From: Leptodactylus fallax
Lineage: Eukaryota; Chordata; Amphibia; Anura; Leptodactylidae
DNA length: 64,000 nt
Assembly: GCA_947044405.1 (NCBI GenBank)
Contig: CAMRHE010000462.1
Location: 1,151,001-1,215,000 of the forward strand
Direction: 5' to 3'
Both the position numbers and the translations under genes were made by a program. Shown here piece by piece: positions 43,736-56,361 of this stretch. Position 1 is the first letter of the stretch, and each line of letters opens with the position of its first letter. The notes beneath the pieces are model-generated. The model ran no database searches and was not told the DNA's origin. It saw only the letters and a program-made list of their open reading frames with translations.

Positions 43736-44762
43736 GTAGCATTGCTTATACAGTTTTTTAGCATTGGAGATAGATGGCCATGGGAGCACAAATAAATTCA
43801 ATAACTGATTTAGTTCAATGAAAAGTAATTCTGCTTGTACATTGATGGTGTTTGCTGTATGTAAATACTGCAGACAGCAGCCAAGGCTTAGTCTGTATAT
43901 ATAACCTCCCTTCCATACATGGCAGCTTTCTCCAGTAGACCTGGTGCTGTATTCATTCAGTGCCAGATCTATTACTATAATTGGCCAACTGATGGGTACA
44001 GAGTCTTTCTTAGTGGTCGTACGCGGTCTCATGAATTATCTTTTTTGTTGGTAAGCAACTACTCTTACTTTGTTACATATCTTCGTAAGTATGTTGAATT
44101 ACGATCCTTTTAGGTCATTCCCACTCATTTTACCAGTCCCAGGTGTTACAGAGAATGACAATTCATTCACACCTGATCTTATAAATATGCCACCCTCTAG
44201 GGCATCCATTTTTAACAGGTTTCTTTCACACGCTACCTTTCTACTTGTGAAAGAACTAGTGTAAGTGAGCACACACTTTGGTCTTGGCTGCCTCCATAGC
44301 TATAAGTGTACATGTTGATTTCTGCTCCCATGTTTCTGAGTGACGGTGACAGAAATTAACTCTTTGTTGGTAAATTACAGCTATATTAATTGCTTTTTAT
44401 CTATTCACTCGTTTAACAGCTTTACTAATTCACACTTCAGAGCATTAGTGTGAGGATTGAAATAATTACACACATGCAGTGGCAGTGCAAGTCAGCCTGG
44501 TGGTAGAGGCTGTTTAGCTAAATGTGCATTTACTATAAACCACAGCAGAGAGTATGCAGATATTGGTACAAATGTGGATGTCCTATCTGCTGCAGAGATC
44601 TGTTTTATACCATCTGTTGTAATAACAGTAGCAGCGCTGCCAGCTATTAGCATTTTCACAAGTTTAAGGGAAACATTTCCAACCAAAACTACATAGATTA
44701 GAAGTTCCACCAATGGAAGAGAAATTATTAAGACCGGCATTTCTTAAACTGAAGTGTACTAG
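43736..44762. other. Single-copy sequence
   Basis: Nothing recognised. Confidence 0.4.
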
Positions 44763-44835
44763 AGTACATTGGGGCAGATTTATGAAGACTGACGCTACTA
44801 ATACCAGTCTTCATAGCCCTGAAGGCTGATGAAGG
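44763..44835. repeat. Family F terminus
   Basis: 'ggggcagatttatgaagac' and 'ataccagtcttcatag' form a short imperfect inverted repeat typical of this family's end. Confidence 0.55.
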
Positions 44836-45256
44836 GTTAATATTAGAGATGGGTGAACCTTACGTGATTCGTTTTGATGAATATTCAGCCCTTTGGTTTA
44901 TGTCAGACAGAACTTGTTCAGCTTAAGCCATCAGTGCTATGACATCAGTGCGCCCCACATGACCTTGGGGCACATAATGTTAGCCAGGAGGCCAGAAGAG
45001 GAGACCGAGGAACTGCTGGCCGCCAGGAGGATGCTCAGGAAAGGTGAAGCAAGGTGGGTATATACACTGAAATGTTGCAGACTTGGATCTGTACAGTAAG
45101 AAAAATTCAATAAACAGAAAAAAGAGAAAAGAGAAAAAAAAACAGCAATAGTAGAAAAAAATGTATCGCTGTCATATTCTTTCTTAAATCAAGAAATTTT
45201 GTTGTGTTGATTTTGTTGGTTGAGATTTACTTAGACTGGCAGTTCTTACGCCGATC

Positions 45257-45526
45257 TTAAAGGGAACATGACCTCATGAAAATACTATCTAGTTTTAGAG
45301 CAGGAGGAGCTGAGCAGAATGATTTATAGTTTTGTGGGAAAGATTGAGTCTAATTTGAAATTTTCAGTGACTGACAGCTATATTCATATGCACACTCATA
45401 CTAGTGAGGCTGCTAGTCACTAAACAGCACAGCCATCTTGGCTTGTCAACATAGAAACTTTTTTTGTCTATTTGTGGAAGTTGGATGGATAGATAATAAC
45501 TGGATATTATCAGAATACCCCTTTAA
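45257..45526. mobile_element. TTAA-flanked element (270 bp)
   Basis: TTAAAGGGAACATGACC at the left and ATACCCCTTTAA at the right. The interior is not clearly palindromic ('tgacagctatattcatatgc'). It is a member of the TTAA group by its ends only. Confidence 0.6.
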
Positions 45527-45971
45527 GAGATGTGAGAATCCCTGTTTTTAATATTGACCAAGGTTAGAGTCATTCATGTATGTTCTATAATGTAAATTCT
45601 ACCCAGTCCTCTTCTGGAAGATTATTTTTCTGAAGTTGTTTTTTTCCTAAGGAATCCTAACCAGTCATGTATTGTGGATTTTAGTAATATTGAACAGATG
45701 ATTTAATTAGTTTCATTAAAGTAATTAAGAAATGTGTTTTCTCCATGGGAAATACTCAAACCATGGCTTGTTGGTATTCCCTAGTGATTAGATAAGGAAA
45801 GTTTGCTTTAAAGGCTAGTTACATTGTGATCAGGGAAAGCAGGGTAGTCAATTTTTTTTCACTGGGGGATTTTCTTTATACAGAGTTTTGGTCATCTGTC
45901 GGACACAGACACGTGTGGCACACAGTGGATGCTACTGCAAATTTTATTTGTATATAAGTTTTGGAAGTGAA
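45527..45971. other. Single-copy sequence; candidate conserved element
   Basis: 45690-45740 holds clustered TAATTA-type motifs ('gatttaattagtttcatt', 'aaagtaattaagaaatg'). No repeat similarity was seen. Confidence 0.3.
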
Positions 45972-46795
45972 ACATTGGGAAACATTTATTAATGAAAATG
46001 CTACTGGATTCAGGTGTAATTTGGCCCATGTGCCTTAAACCACATTTACTAAAAGGAACCTGTCAGGTGGTTTTTCCACCATAAACTGGCCCCATGCAGG
46101 ATTAAGTAATTCCCTTACCATTGCTGCCCGTCTGTAATATTTCTATTGCAGCAAAGTGAAGTCATAAATGTTTGACAGCATAAAAAGTCATATGCAAATT
46201 AACCTAAGTAGTGACAGGGGGGCGGGAGCAGCTTCAACCTAGTCACACTGTCTCCTTGCTATTTACACCTCCTGGGTATGATTGATATCTCTTTAAGACA
46301 TGGAGTAAGAGAAGTGTGATGGAGATGTCAATCATGCCCAGGAGGCGTAAACATCAAGGAGACACCGTGACTAGGCTAAAGCTGCTCCCGCCACCGTGAC
46401 TACTCAGGTTAATTTCCAAAAGACTTTTTAACTTCACTTTGCTGCAACAGATTACAGAGGGACACCTGTGCAAAGAGAATAACTTCATGCTACACATGAG
46501 GGGGCCAGTTTATGGTGGAAAATACACCAAACAGGTTCCCTTTAAAGTAGTGTAAACACTTTTTGCTCCTAGTGTGAGAAGGGAGCGTGGCTTACTGGAA
46601 AAGAGGCATTGCTTACCAAACACAGGTGTGGCTTAAGAGGCAACACAATGTGCGAAAAAATGTGTCAAAATTGTGGCTCATTTTTTGATGAAAACTAAGC
46701 CAGAAAATGAGTAGTATAAAGTTTTACAGTCTAAAGCTGCATCAGATTCATCATCAACCATAAGCCATTATAAGTAAATCTGCCCCATTACCTTC
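45972..46795. repeat. Family F element interrupted by a TTAA element
   Basis: The left part (45972-46049) contains 'gggaaacatttattaatg' and 'ttggcccatgtgcc'. The right part (46546-46795) ends 'agtaaatctgccccatt', the usual family F terminus. The segment between is a separate TTAA element. Confidence 0.65.
46050..46545. mobile_element. TTAA-type fold-back element E7 (about 496 bp), nested
   Basis: Left 'aaaaggaacctgtcagg'; right 'caaacaggttccctttaa'. Paired blocks are 'ggtggtttttccaccataaa' facing 'tttatggtggaaaatacac', 'cctcctgggtatgattgat' facing 'gtcaatcatgcccaggagg', and 'gcagcttcaacctagtcac' facing 'gtgactaggctaaagctgc'. Same family as 27116-27515. It lies inside a family F copy. Confidence 0.85.
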
Positions 46796-47817
46796 AATAT
46801 ATGAGCAGGAATTTCCACTATTTTCATGACAGCTGCTGTGTTTTATTCATTCTTTTTCAGTCTTCTTGATAATGATGCATGCAGCATTGCTGAATAGAGA
46901 AGGGTTTCTCTAGAGCCTGTACCGTTCTCCAGAGTCCATTCATTGAAGTGTGCAAACTCAGCTCACCACAGATCATAGGAACCAGAGAGTCTTTTCGCTG
47001 ATAGGAAAAAAGGAAACACTCCAGTTTTCATTGAGTAGGCTTTCTCATATCCATATCATGTGTGGACTGGTAATGATTGTTCTTAAGACAACGCCTCGAT
47101 TTATAGCTATTATGTGCAACAATACATAAGAAATAGTGTACAATAGGCTTAAAAAAATAGAGATTGGCTGCTATGAGGCTGCTTATTCATAGATATATGG
47201 TTGCAGGATGAGATGAGCAGTGCCTATACAGCATCGCTCATCCTTGTATAGCCATTAGGTTCTGACATAACAATGTGATGTTTACTCAGGTATTTTCTAC
47301 ATCGTATCGATCATATAGTGTAGATAATAATATAATAAATCTTGGTATGGGAGCCATACTTATATTCACATGAAGCATACACTTACAGATAAACCTTTCT
47401 AGTTGAATTCATTCAGATTATATTCTGGCCACATTTTATTTCCTGGCAGACATTTGTACGCTGTGAAATTAGAGAGGTACAGAAAGGTTGGATTCACATG
47501 GGACATGCTAGCAGCAGGTTAGCCTCTGTGGAATTGCTGGTGGCTAATTTGCTGCAATGTACTGTAGCAGCAGGGTGGATACAATGCACATGCTGTGCAA
47601 AATGACCTGTATTGTGGGTTCTCAAGCCACAGCATGTCAATATATGCTGCAGGTTTTCACAACAGTTTCTACCACTGATCTACCACATGATCTAATGCTA
47701 TGGTTGGGCTTCAGTTTGATTTGATTTTTAGCCTTTTACAAAGGTTTAGTAGTCTGTATTGTAATTTATACAAGTTATCATCAGATCGCTGTTCACAAAG
47801 TATTACATATAACATAG

Positions 47818-47818
<1 letters not shown>
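46796..47818. other. Single-copy sequence
   Basis: Nothing recognised. Confidence 0.4.

Positions 47819-47892
<74 letters not shown>
47819..47892. repeat. (CA)n(TA)n compound microsatellite
   Basis: CA run to about 47862, then TA run to 47892. Confidence 0.95.
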
Positions 47893-47896
<4 letters not shown>

Positions 47897-48482
47897 CACA
47901 TATTTATACACTTGTATATATCACGTATTTATTTATATGTAGGTTTACGCAAGTTATAAAAAAAATCTGTTTCATTTATGTCAATTCCCTAATATTACAT
48001 TATTACCACTTAAAGGCATCTTGGAACTTAATATACACCATGAGGCATTACCATGGCTATTTATGGCAGACTTAGAGAATAAAACGCCTGCAGGACATCA
48101 ACAGAGTTGGTAAAGGAAGCCATACAAATAGGTATTTGCTAAACTCAAAACAGCCGATCATCTAATGTACAATATAAAAGGACCTTCCCATTATTTCCTG
48201 GTGACAGATGTTGAGGGAGATCAGGATTGGGCTTTTGGACTTCAATATACTTGATCCTTTTGCTGTCATTGACTTATTCTCCCTATTCGTTGACCAGGTG
48301 TGCTTATGTTTGGAGGAATAGCTGTTAGTCCAATTGGCTAATGATTATATAATTTGCACAACCAGCCTAATTCCCACAACCCTGCTATTAGTAAAAGATT
48401 CCCACTTGTAAAGAAAGTGATAAAATTGTTACTTCTTAAGTCAGTGGCTAACTTTGCAGTCTACAAACCAATGGGCTTAAGT
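47893..48482. other. Single-copy sequence
   Basis: Nothing recognised. Confidence 0.4.
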
Positions 48483-48595
48483 TGAAGCTCCTGGGCCCTA
48501 ATGAAAAATCTGTAATGGGGCCTATACTTACCTTTGGGGCTCCTTACCACTGCTACTGTTGCACCCACTGTAGCTATGCTCCTGCCAACAACCAT
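48483..48595. repeat. GGGCC-rich dispersed repeat (family G)
   Basis: 'gttgaagctcctgggcccta', 'aaaatctgtaatggggcc' and 'gtagctatgctcctgcc' match 6190-6240 and 31660-31680. Confidence 0.6.
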
Positions 48596-49699
48596 TGACA
48601 GATGAAGTATTAAAAACATGTACTATTAAAGTCTAGTCATCCAGAAACCATCCATTGAAAACATAGAACATGATATGAACAGATCCTTACCGTCTGCAGC
48701 TTCCTGTACCAATTTACTGAATGGTAAATGAGTGAATACAATCAGTTGATTCAGAACAAGTAATTGTACTTAGGAAAATGAGTACGAGAATCTGACGAAT
48801 ACTCTTATCATTGACAATTGGTTTCCTATTGTTTGTTTTCATTGTCTAAGACATGCAGAATTATACTCAGATATTGTCTTTGTACTTCACCAGTCACAGT
48901 ACTAAGTCATAGCAGATATAAGCACCTCACATCTAGGGCCCACGCCAAAAATTAGACTGTTTTCTCTTTGTTAAGCATGATTTTTCTGGAAGATTTGAGC
49001 TACGCACACAGCAAAATGTTACATTCCAAAAGCCAATAAAATATGCAGAAACCCCATTGGAGTTAATTATTTTTCATGCTCCAGGTGAACAATTCTTAAG
49101 ATTATTGACACCTTGTTATTTCAATGTGTAAGCGTGTGGAGGAATAAGCCATACCTATACGCAAGGCAGATGACAGTGAAATAGTGTTATTTAACTCGCC
49201 AGTATAAATCATAGACTGAAAGAAATATCATGCTTGACACTTATTTAAGAAATAACAGAATATCAAATGTGTATTCATATAGACGGTAAGTTGTGGCCAG
49301 CAATGGTTTATATGGGCTTTTTCTAGTATATTCCCATTATTCTACCCGGCGACAAGCATTAATGATCCCTTTAGTAACTAGACATTTACACCTGTATATT
49401 ACTCCAGCTAGAACACCGAAGTGTCAAGGTCCAGCGATCATGTATGGCAGGAGTGCAGCTCATAGCTAAGTGGAGTTCTTGTCCTGTTAAGATACAGATA
49501 AAATACTATAACAGCATTCATGCTTTTTTTATTGGAAATGTTCCAATACATGTGTGCACATTTTACAGTTTTCTGAATTTTTCCAATAGATGTCAATAGA
49601 AACATAATAATATGTGTCAACAGGAAATTTCTAGGTTCATTGCTGCCTGACTACTTTGCCCAAGTCTGGTTTAAGTTATTACAGAAGGGTTTTAATATA
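48596..49699. other. Single-copy sequence
   Basis: Nothing recognised. Confidence 0.4.
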
Positions 49700-49989
49700 G
49701 ATGACTTACCCTAAGGATACATCATCAGATCGTCAGGGTCCATCTCTAGGCTCACCACTGATCACTTGACTGAAGGGCTGTTGTGCTCTAGAAAAGGCAC
49801 AGCTCCATGCATTGTGAAGTGGTCAAGAATGGTAGTGCAGCTGTTTCCTATTCAGTTGAGTACAGCCCCATTCGTGGCAACTACACATGGTATGGAGCTG
49901 TGCCTGTTGTGGAGAGCTGCAAGCAGATTGGTTGGAGTTAGATCTCATGAGGATAGGTCTTCAATATTATAGTCCAGAACAACCCTTTT
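49700..49989. repeat. Family I fold-back repeat
   Basis: 'aaaggcacagctccatgcat' faces 'catggtatggagctgtgcc', 'gctgtttcctattcagttga' lies near the centre, and the end is 'ccagaacaaccctttta'. It resembles the region around 30016-30160. Confidence 0.55.
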
Positions 49990-50155
49990 AGGGTAAGGTC
50001 CCATATAGCGGGGTGCAGTCAAAAAATGCTATTATGCAGACTTCTGCTTCTATTATACCTATACGGAAAATGCCAGTGTTTCCATAGGTATAATTGACAT
50101 GCTGCGATTTTCAAAAACACTCGCTTGTTTCTGCAACATGGGGCCTTAGCCTTAA
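49990..50155. mobile_element. Fold-back MITE, family B, short copy
   Basis: Contains 'cttctattatacctatacgg', 'ataggtataattgacatgct' and 'gcgattttcaaaaacac', and ends 'catggggccttagcctta'. Internally deleted relative to 5008-5333. Confidence 0.7.
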
Positions 50156-50558
50156 TCTGAGATTGGTATTCAATGTCCAGGCTAAGATTGGTCTATGAAA
50201 TAGTCATATCAACCAGATTATTCATGCATCTGTGGTTACTTCTGATGACTTGGGGTCTCAGTGTATCATCTCGTTGTTCCTTTTCATTTATATTTAAGAG
50301 AAAACTCTAAGATCCCCGAGCACAAAGAGGTCGTCATGTGACAGATATTCCCACACCCCTGATTGATGGCCTCTATACATTCAGGCGACAAGCCAAGTCA
50401 TTTGTTTCCCTGTGACACAACTCATGTGATCATCTCCATTAACTGCGAGACAGGAAAGATTTTTTTGTCACATATCCAAAGTCCAACCCTTAACATGCAT
50501 TGTCATTAAGGATTGAGATAATACAGTCTTATACCCAGATTGATGCAGAGATAATGTA
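50156..50558. other. Single-copy sequence
   Basis: Nothing recognised. Confidence 0.4.
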
Positions 50559-51084
50559 CAGTACAGTGCAAAACTTTTAGGCAGGCGTAGCCAAATGCTG
50601 CAAAGTAAGAATGTTTTCAAAATGAATAGTTTATTTGTGTTCATTGACAAAATTTAGTGATTGAACAAAAGAGAAATCTAAATGAAATCAATATTTGGCG
50701 TGACTACTCTTTGGGGGTGTCCTGGAAGTGATGGTATGGCCCCAATATAGTCCTGATCTCAACATCACCGAGTCTGTCTGGGAATACTGTACATGAAGAG
50801 ACAAATGGATCTGAGAAAGCTACATCCACAGAAGATCTGTGGTTAGTTCTCAAAGGTGTCTCAAACAATCTCCCTGCCAAGTTCGTTCAGGTATTCCTAG
50901 AAGAACTGAAGATGTTTTGAAGGCAAACGGTAGTCGCACCAAATTTTCATTTAATTTAGATTTCCTCTTTGTTCATTCTTTTTTCATTTTCATTATTAAC
51001 AAAAATAAACAATTAGTACTTCTAGTTTTTAAAGCATTCTGGCAGCATTTTCATACATCTGCCTAAAAGTTTTGCACAATACTG
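50559..51084 (+). mobile_element. Deletion derivative of a Tc1-like element (526 bp)
   Basis: TA at 50557-50558 and 51085-51086. The left end is CAGTACAGTGCAAAACTTTT and the right end AAAAGTTTTGCACAATACTG. 'tttggcgtgactactctttg' at the left and 'ggcaaacggtagtcgcacca' at the right are the inner parts of a long TIR. The transposase is reduced to its 3' end: positions about 50733-50790 read VWPQYSPDLN and TESVWEYC, containing the catalytic Glu region, then stops follow. Everything encoding the N-terminus and both Asp residues is gone. Confidence 0.88.
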
Positions 51085-51264
51085 TATATAAACTGTCCCT
51101 GTACCAGTTTTTATTTTCGTTTGAGAAGAAGGAACATAGTGCTAACATAAATAGGTCCACCATTATTCTTGTAATGTTAGCCCCAACATTTTAGTAGATC
51201 CATTCAGCTTCCTTATACTTGAGGTGTCTGCGTTGTCAGCACGCAGGAATAATTCCAATAAGTA
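51085..51264. other. Spacer between two Tc1-type elements
   Basis: No feature seen. Confidence 0.5.
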
Positions 51265-51461
51265 CAGTGGGGAAAAAAGGTATTTAGTCAGCCACCAATT
51301 GTGCAAGTTCTCACACTTAAAAAGATGAGAGGCCTGTAATTGACATCATAGGTAGACCTCAACTATGAGAGACAAAATGAGAAAACATATCCAGAAAATC
51401 ACATTATCTGATTTTTAAAGAATTTAGTTGCAAATTATGGTGGAAAATAAGTATTTGGTCA
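51265..51461. repeat. Left terminal inverted repeat of the 51-kb Tc1 element
   Basis: About 197 bp; pairs with 52666-52856. Confidence 0.9.
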
Positions 51462-51477
51462 ATAACAAAAGTTCATC

Positions 51478-52499
<1,022 letters not shown>

Positions 52500-52665
52500 A
52501 GTGGAGTTTGGAGTGTGACTGTTTGAGGTTGTGGTCAGGTGTCTTTTATACTGATAACAGTGTCAAACAGGAGCCATTACTACAGGTAATGAGTGGAGGA
52601 CAGAGGATCCTCTTAAAGAAGAAGTTACAGGTCTGTGAGAGCCAGAAATCTTGCTTGTTTGTAGG

Positions 52666-52856
52666 TGACCAAATATTTTCCACCATAATTTGCAAATAAA
52701 TTCTTAAAAAATCAGACAATGTGATTTTCTAGATATGTTTTCTCATTTTGTCTCTCATAGTTGAGGTCTACCTATGATGTCAATTACAGGCCTCTCTCAT
52801 CCTTTTAAGTGGGAGAACTTGCACAACTGGTGGCTAAATACTTTTTTTCCCCACTG
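52666..52856. repeat. Right terminal inverted repeat of the 51-kb Tc1 element
   Basis: About 191 bp; a few bases are lost in the inner direct repeat relative to the left side. Confidence 0.9.
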
Positions 52857-52858
52857 TA

Positions 52859-53517
52859 GATTGTTGCTTGCTGGTGTTCTTTTGTCAATGTTGACTGAGC
52901 AAAGTACACCAAACTTCTTCCTGCTATACTAGAGACTGCCTCTCCTAGCTGCACAGAACATGCCACCGCAACTTTCTAATTCTTACATTCAGGTAAAGAA
53001 ATAGAGTAGAAGTCATTTCCCATTGTAACTGTGTGGTGGAAGTGAAGTGGTCAGTCATTAACTACTCCAGGCACAGATGGATTATTCATCTTCTGCAGAG
53101 AGTGCTGAGGTCAGCAGAGGAAGAAAAAGTGACATGCGAGTAACTGCAGACTGAATGCTTGCATCTGACTAATTGGCAATAGAGGAAGACAGTGAGTGAG
53201 TGTAGGACTTGTACACTGGAACATTATAGAAATACAAAGGCTATAATGTTTATGTAAATGGCTGTGGCTTAAATGCAGTATTGCCAGTATTAGGAAATAA
53301 GTACTATGTCTGTCTGGTATTTTTGTACATTTACCGTGGACTGTGTGATTTTAAATGCACTACCCTGTCAGTAATATAATGCCACTATGACATATGTGGG
53401 CAGCTTGTCTGGTGGTATTATATCAGAACTCTGGCTGATATATAGATGTGCATGCCCTTCCTGGGTGAGTTGCACAAGGTCACCAGCTTAAAAATACCCT
53501 GTTGGGCATTGCGAGTA
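52859..53517. other. Single-copy sequence
   Basis: Nothing recognised. Confidence 0.4.
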
Positions 53518-53780
53518 AGGCTAGGTTCTCACCTGCGCCCGGATTCTGTTCGGGGATTCCATCCCCCATTCCGCTTGAAAAATGCGGAGAGTAAAGTCTG
53601 TTTTTTTAACTGACTGTTTTTTTTGTGTCTTAAAAATGGAAATGTGAATACTCTCATTCAGTCCCATTGTTTTTAAAACATCCATGTGATGACTGTTAAT
53701 GAAACGGCAGCCGCATGGCCATTTTTTTACTACTGTGAGAATTAGGCCAACAAAAATTTTTTTGTTTTCAAAACTAGTCA
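53518..53780. repeat. Family C MITE fragment joined to a family D-like fragment
   Basis: 53518-53608 has 'gctaggttctcacctgcgcc' and 'gcttgaaaaatgcggagag', the left arm of family C. It stops abruptly and is followed by family D-like text ('tcagtcccattgtttttaaa', 'gaaacggcagccgcatggcc'). Confidence 0.55.
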
Positions 53781-55689
53781 TTGCACACCACTGTATCCTA
53801 GAGGAAAACTAAGGAAGGACTCATGTGTATGGTTTCTATGGCTCCTGTAACATAAGAGTTACTGTATCTGGAATTAGCTGTACTCTAGTGGTATTTTATG
53901 AGTAGTATGTCTTCTGTTGTTATTTAGGCATTAATACGGTTGGTACTGTTTCATGGACACTGTACATTACATTTATTTGGGTACTCTATGGCACAATTTT
54001 TATAGATGCAAATGGATACAATGGTTTTGGTTGTGTGATTCATAAATTCTATTAAAATTTATTATGGCATGGCCAAAGTCTGAAGCATTTGGTTCAGCAG
54101 TTTATGAACCTGTGTGCTAAGAAGAAGCAAGACACTGTATGGCAAATGGAGATAGGCTTTATATAGATTTATTGTCACGTCAATTACACCTCAGAATTTT
54201 GTAATATTGTGTACTGTTAGATGTTTTTTTTTTTTTTCTAAACACTTGACAGCAAAAAACATTTTCTCTTTAGCATGTCAGCAGCCATTTTCAGCCATAT
54301 CAATGCCTGTAAAGACTGGCTATGACAAAGGGTAGTCTCGGCTGTCAGTACAATGTGGTCGGTTACTGGTAAATGTGACAGAGAATCGAGGACACTAGTT
54401 ATTTTAATTGAAACTAAAGACAGAATGACATTTGTCATATAACACACCTGTGCCCAGAAATCCTGATAGCCACCTCTATGATAATGGGTTAAAATGCTAA
54501 AAGATCACATATTAGCCTGGCACAGCCTTGTTTCCTGCCCTAATGGATGCTTGTTTAAACACTAGAGGTGTTTGCATTGCTGTGGCTCACTGCACGTTAA
54601 ACACAGGCCTCTGAAACAGTACGCCAATCCAATAAAGGTATCAGCAGTTCAGCGTTGGGAGGCAATTACTACAAGGTCCCAAGTGTGCCTTCTAAGCTCT
54701 AGGAAGGAAAATTTGATCGAACTGACTAAAAGGAAAATCTGATTCTGCTCAGCGTCACGTGGAGGACACAAGGCTTAAACTGCAGCCGGGTCTGAGGCGG
54801 GTAGCAGAAAATCAATACTCCAGCGAGTGAGAGCAAGTGCACATTGTTAGGGGAGGCTTGCAGACAGCCTGTTAGTAGGTGCAGAAATCGGATCACATGC
54901 ACGCCCCCTCTTCTGCTTCCTCCTAATATGTTACATTATATAGGCATCACAACTACTGGCTGTATTGACTGCCATAGGTACTCACCCATTGACTCTTTGC
55001 CATGTCAAAACAATAAACTTACCTACCCTCAAACACACTGGTGTCTATTCTCTGACATAAGGCCATATAGTGTCTGTGATAAAAACAGCAAAACAATTGT
55101 ATCGTGGAAGTTCCTAGATTGCCAGTGATGGGGCGTATAGCACTGCTAGTTGCCCCCAGCATTTCTGTCAGACTTTCCCTGCCAAGCCAGAGTTTTCAAT
55201 AGATTGACCAGAACAGAATAGAAACTGAACAGCAAACAATGATCTCTGTGTAAATACAGTCATAAAATGTTCAACACTGCACGGATTTCCTAGAGTCGTA
55301 TAGTACCTATGAGAAGTGCGATGTACTGTTGCGTTTTATCCACATATTCAGTCACTATGTCTATTGATTTGTGTTGCAATCCCTGTTGACAGGGCTAGTT
55401 TTAGGCTCAGTATACAGATTTTTTTTTTTTTTTTTTATATTTTTGGCCTCTTTTTCCCCATGAACGATGACACATTACTTTCTCTGCCACACAAGGGCAC
55501 ATTCATCTAAACTATGAAACTATAGTCCAGATGACCATGACATTTCAGAGCTGGATATGGGAACAAGAAAGCAACTGAAAAACCATGAATATGAAAGGTA
55601 CATTAAATTAGACATGGCACACTGGGTAAGAAAAACTAAGAAATATGCACCAGAATTCTGGCGTAATTTGCATAAAAAAAAACTGGCAT
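53781..55689. other. Mostly single-copy sequence
   Basis: Poly-T runs at 54225-54237 and 55422-55437. Nothing else recognised; open frames here lack domains. Confidence 0.4.
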
Positions 55690-55934
55690 ACGCATACTTC
55701 CCAACCGTCCCGGATTCTGCTAGACAGTCCAGGATTGTGGGTCCTGTGCACGGTCCCGGTCGGCGGGAGGTATATCCGGATACAACTCATCTACGTCCGG
55801 AGCTGTAGGCGCGACGTGATGATGTCACTCACATCGCGCCTGCAGCTCCCTGAACACACTGGGACAAGAGACTGCAGACTGCGCAGCAGGGGAGTGAGGA
55901 GAGGTGAGTATTAGTGTTTTTTATGTTAAACTTT
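55690..55934. repeat. GC-richer repeat flanking a minisatellite
   Basis: Contains the hairpin 'gagctgtaggcgcgacgtga' facing 'catcgcgcctgcagctc', the phrase 'gatgtcactcac' (also in element E1), and a donor-like GAGGTGAGTATTAG at 55901-55914. Likely one arm of an element of the E1 type that hosts the minisatellite. Confidence 0.5.
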
Positions 55935-56361
55935 GGCAGATGAAGAGGGACATTAAACTGTGGGGGCAGATGGGGGGGACAATAAACTGCGGGGCATATG
56001 AGGCGGACATTAAACAGTGGGGGCAGATGGAGGGGGACAATAAACGTGGGGGCAGATGGAGGGGGGACAATAAACGTGGGGGCAGATGGAGGGGGGACAA
56101 TAAACTGTGGGGGCATATGAGGCAGACATTAAACAGTGGGGGCAGATGGAGGGGGGACAATAAACTGGGTGGCATATGAGGGGGTCATTAAACTGTGGTG
56201 GTAGATGGAGGGGGGACAATAAACTGGGGGGCATATGAAGAGGGACATTAAACTTTGGGGGTAGATAGAAGGACATTAAACTGGGGGCAACTGGAGGGGG
56301 ACATTAAACCAGGGGGGTAGCTGGAGGAGGACATTAAAATGGGAGGAGGACATTAAAATAG
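55935..56361. repeat. Minisatellite, about 29-30-bp unit, about 14-15 copies
   Basis: Units of the form 'ggcagatggaggggggac' plus 'aataaactgtggg' alternate with a second type, 'ggcatatgaggcggac' plus 'attaaacagtggg'. This suggests an approximate two-unit higher-order period in the left and middle part. The right end decays into shorter units. Because the unit is near a multiple of three, all minus-strand frames stay open as Pro/Leu/Cys-rich text; these are not genes. Confidence 0.95.

Noticed and set aside
55829..56276. Pro/Leu/Cys-rich open frames on the minus strand, all frames
   Set aside because: Product of the 29-30-bp minisatellite, whose unit length keeps all frames open.
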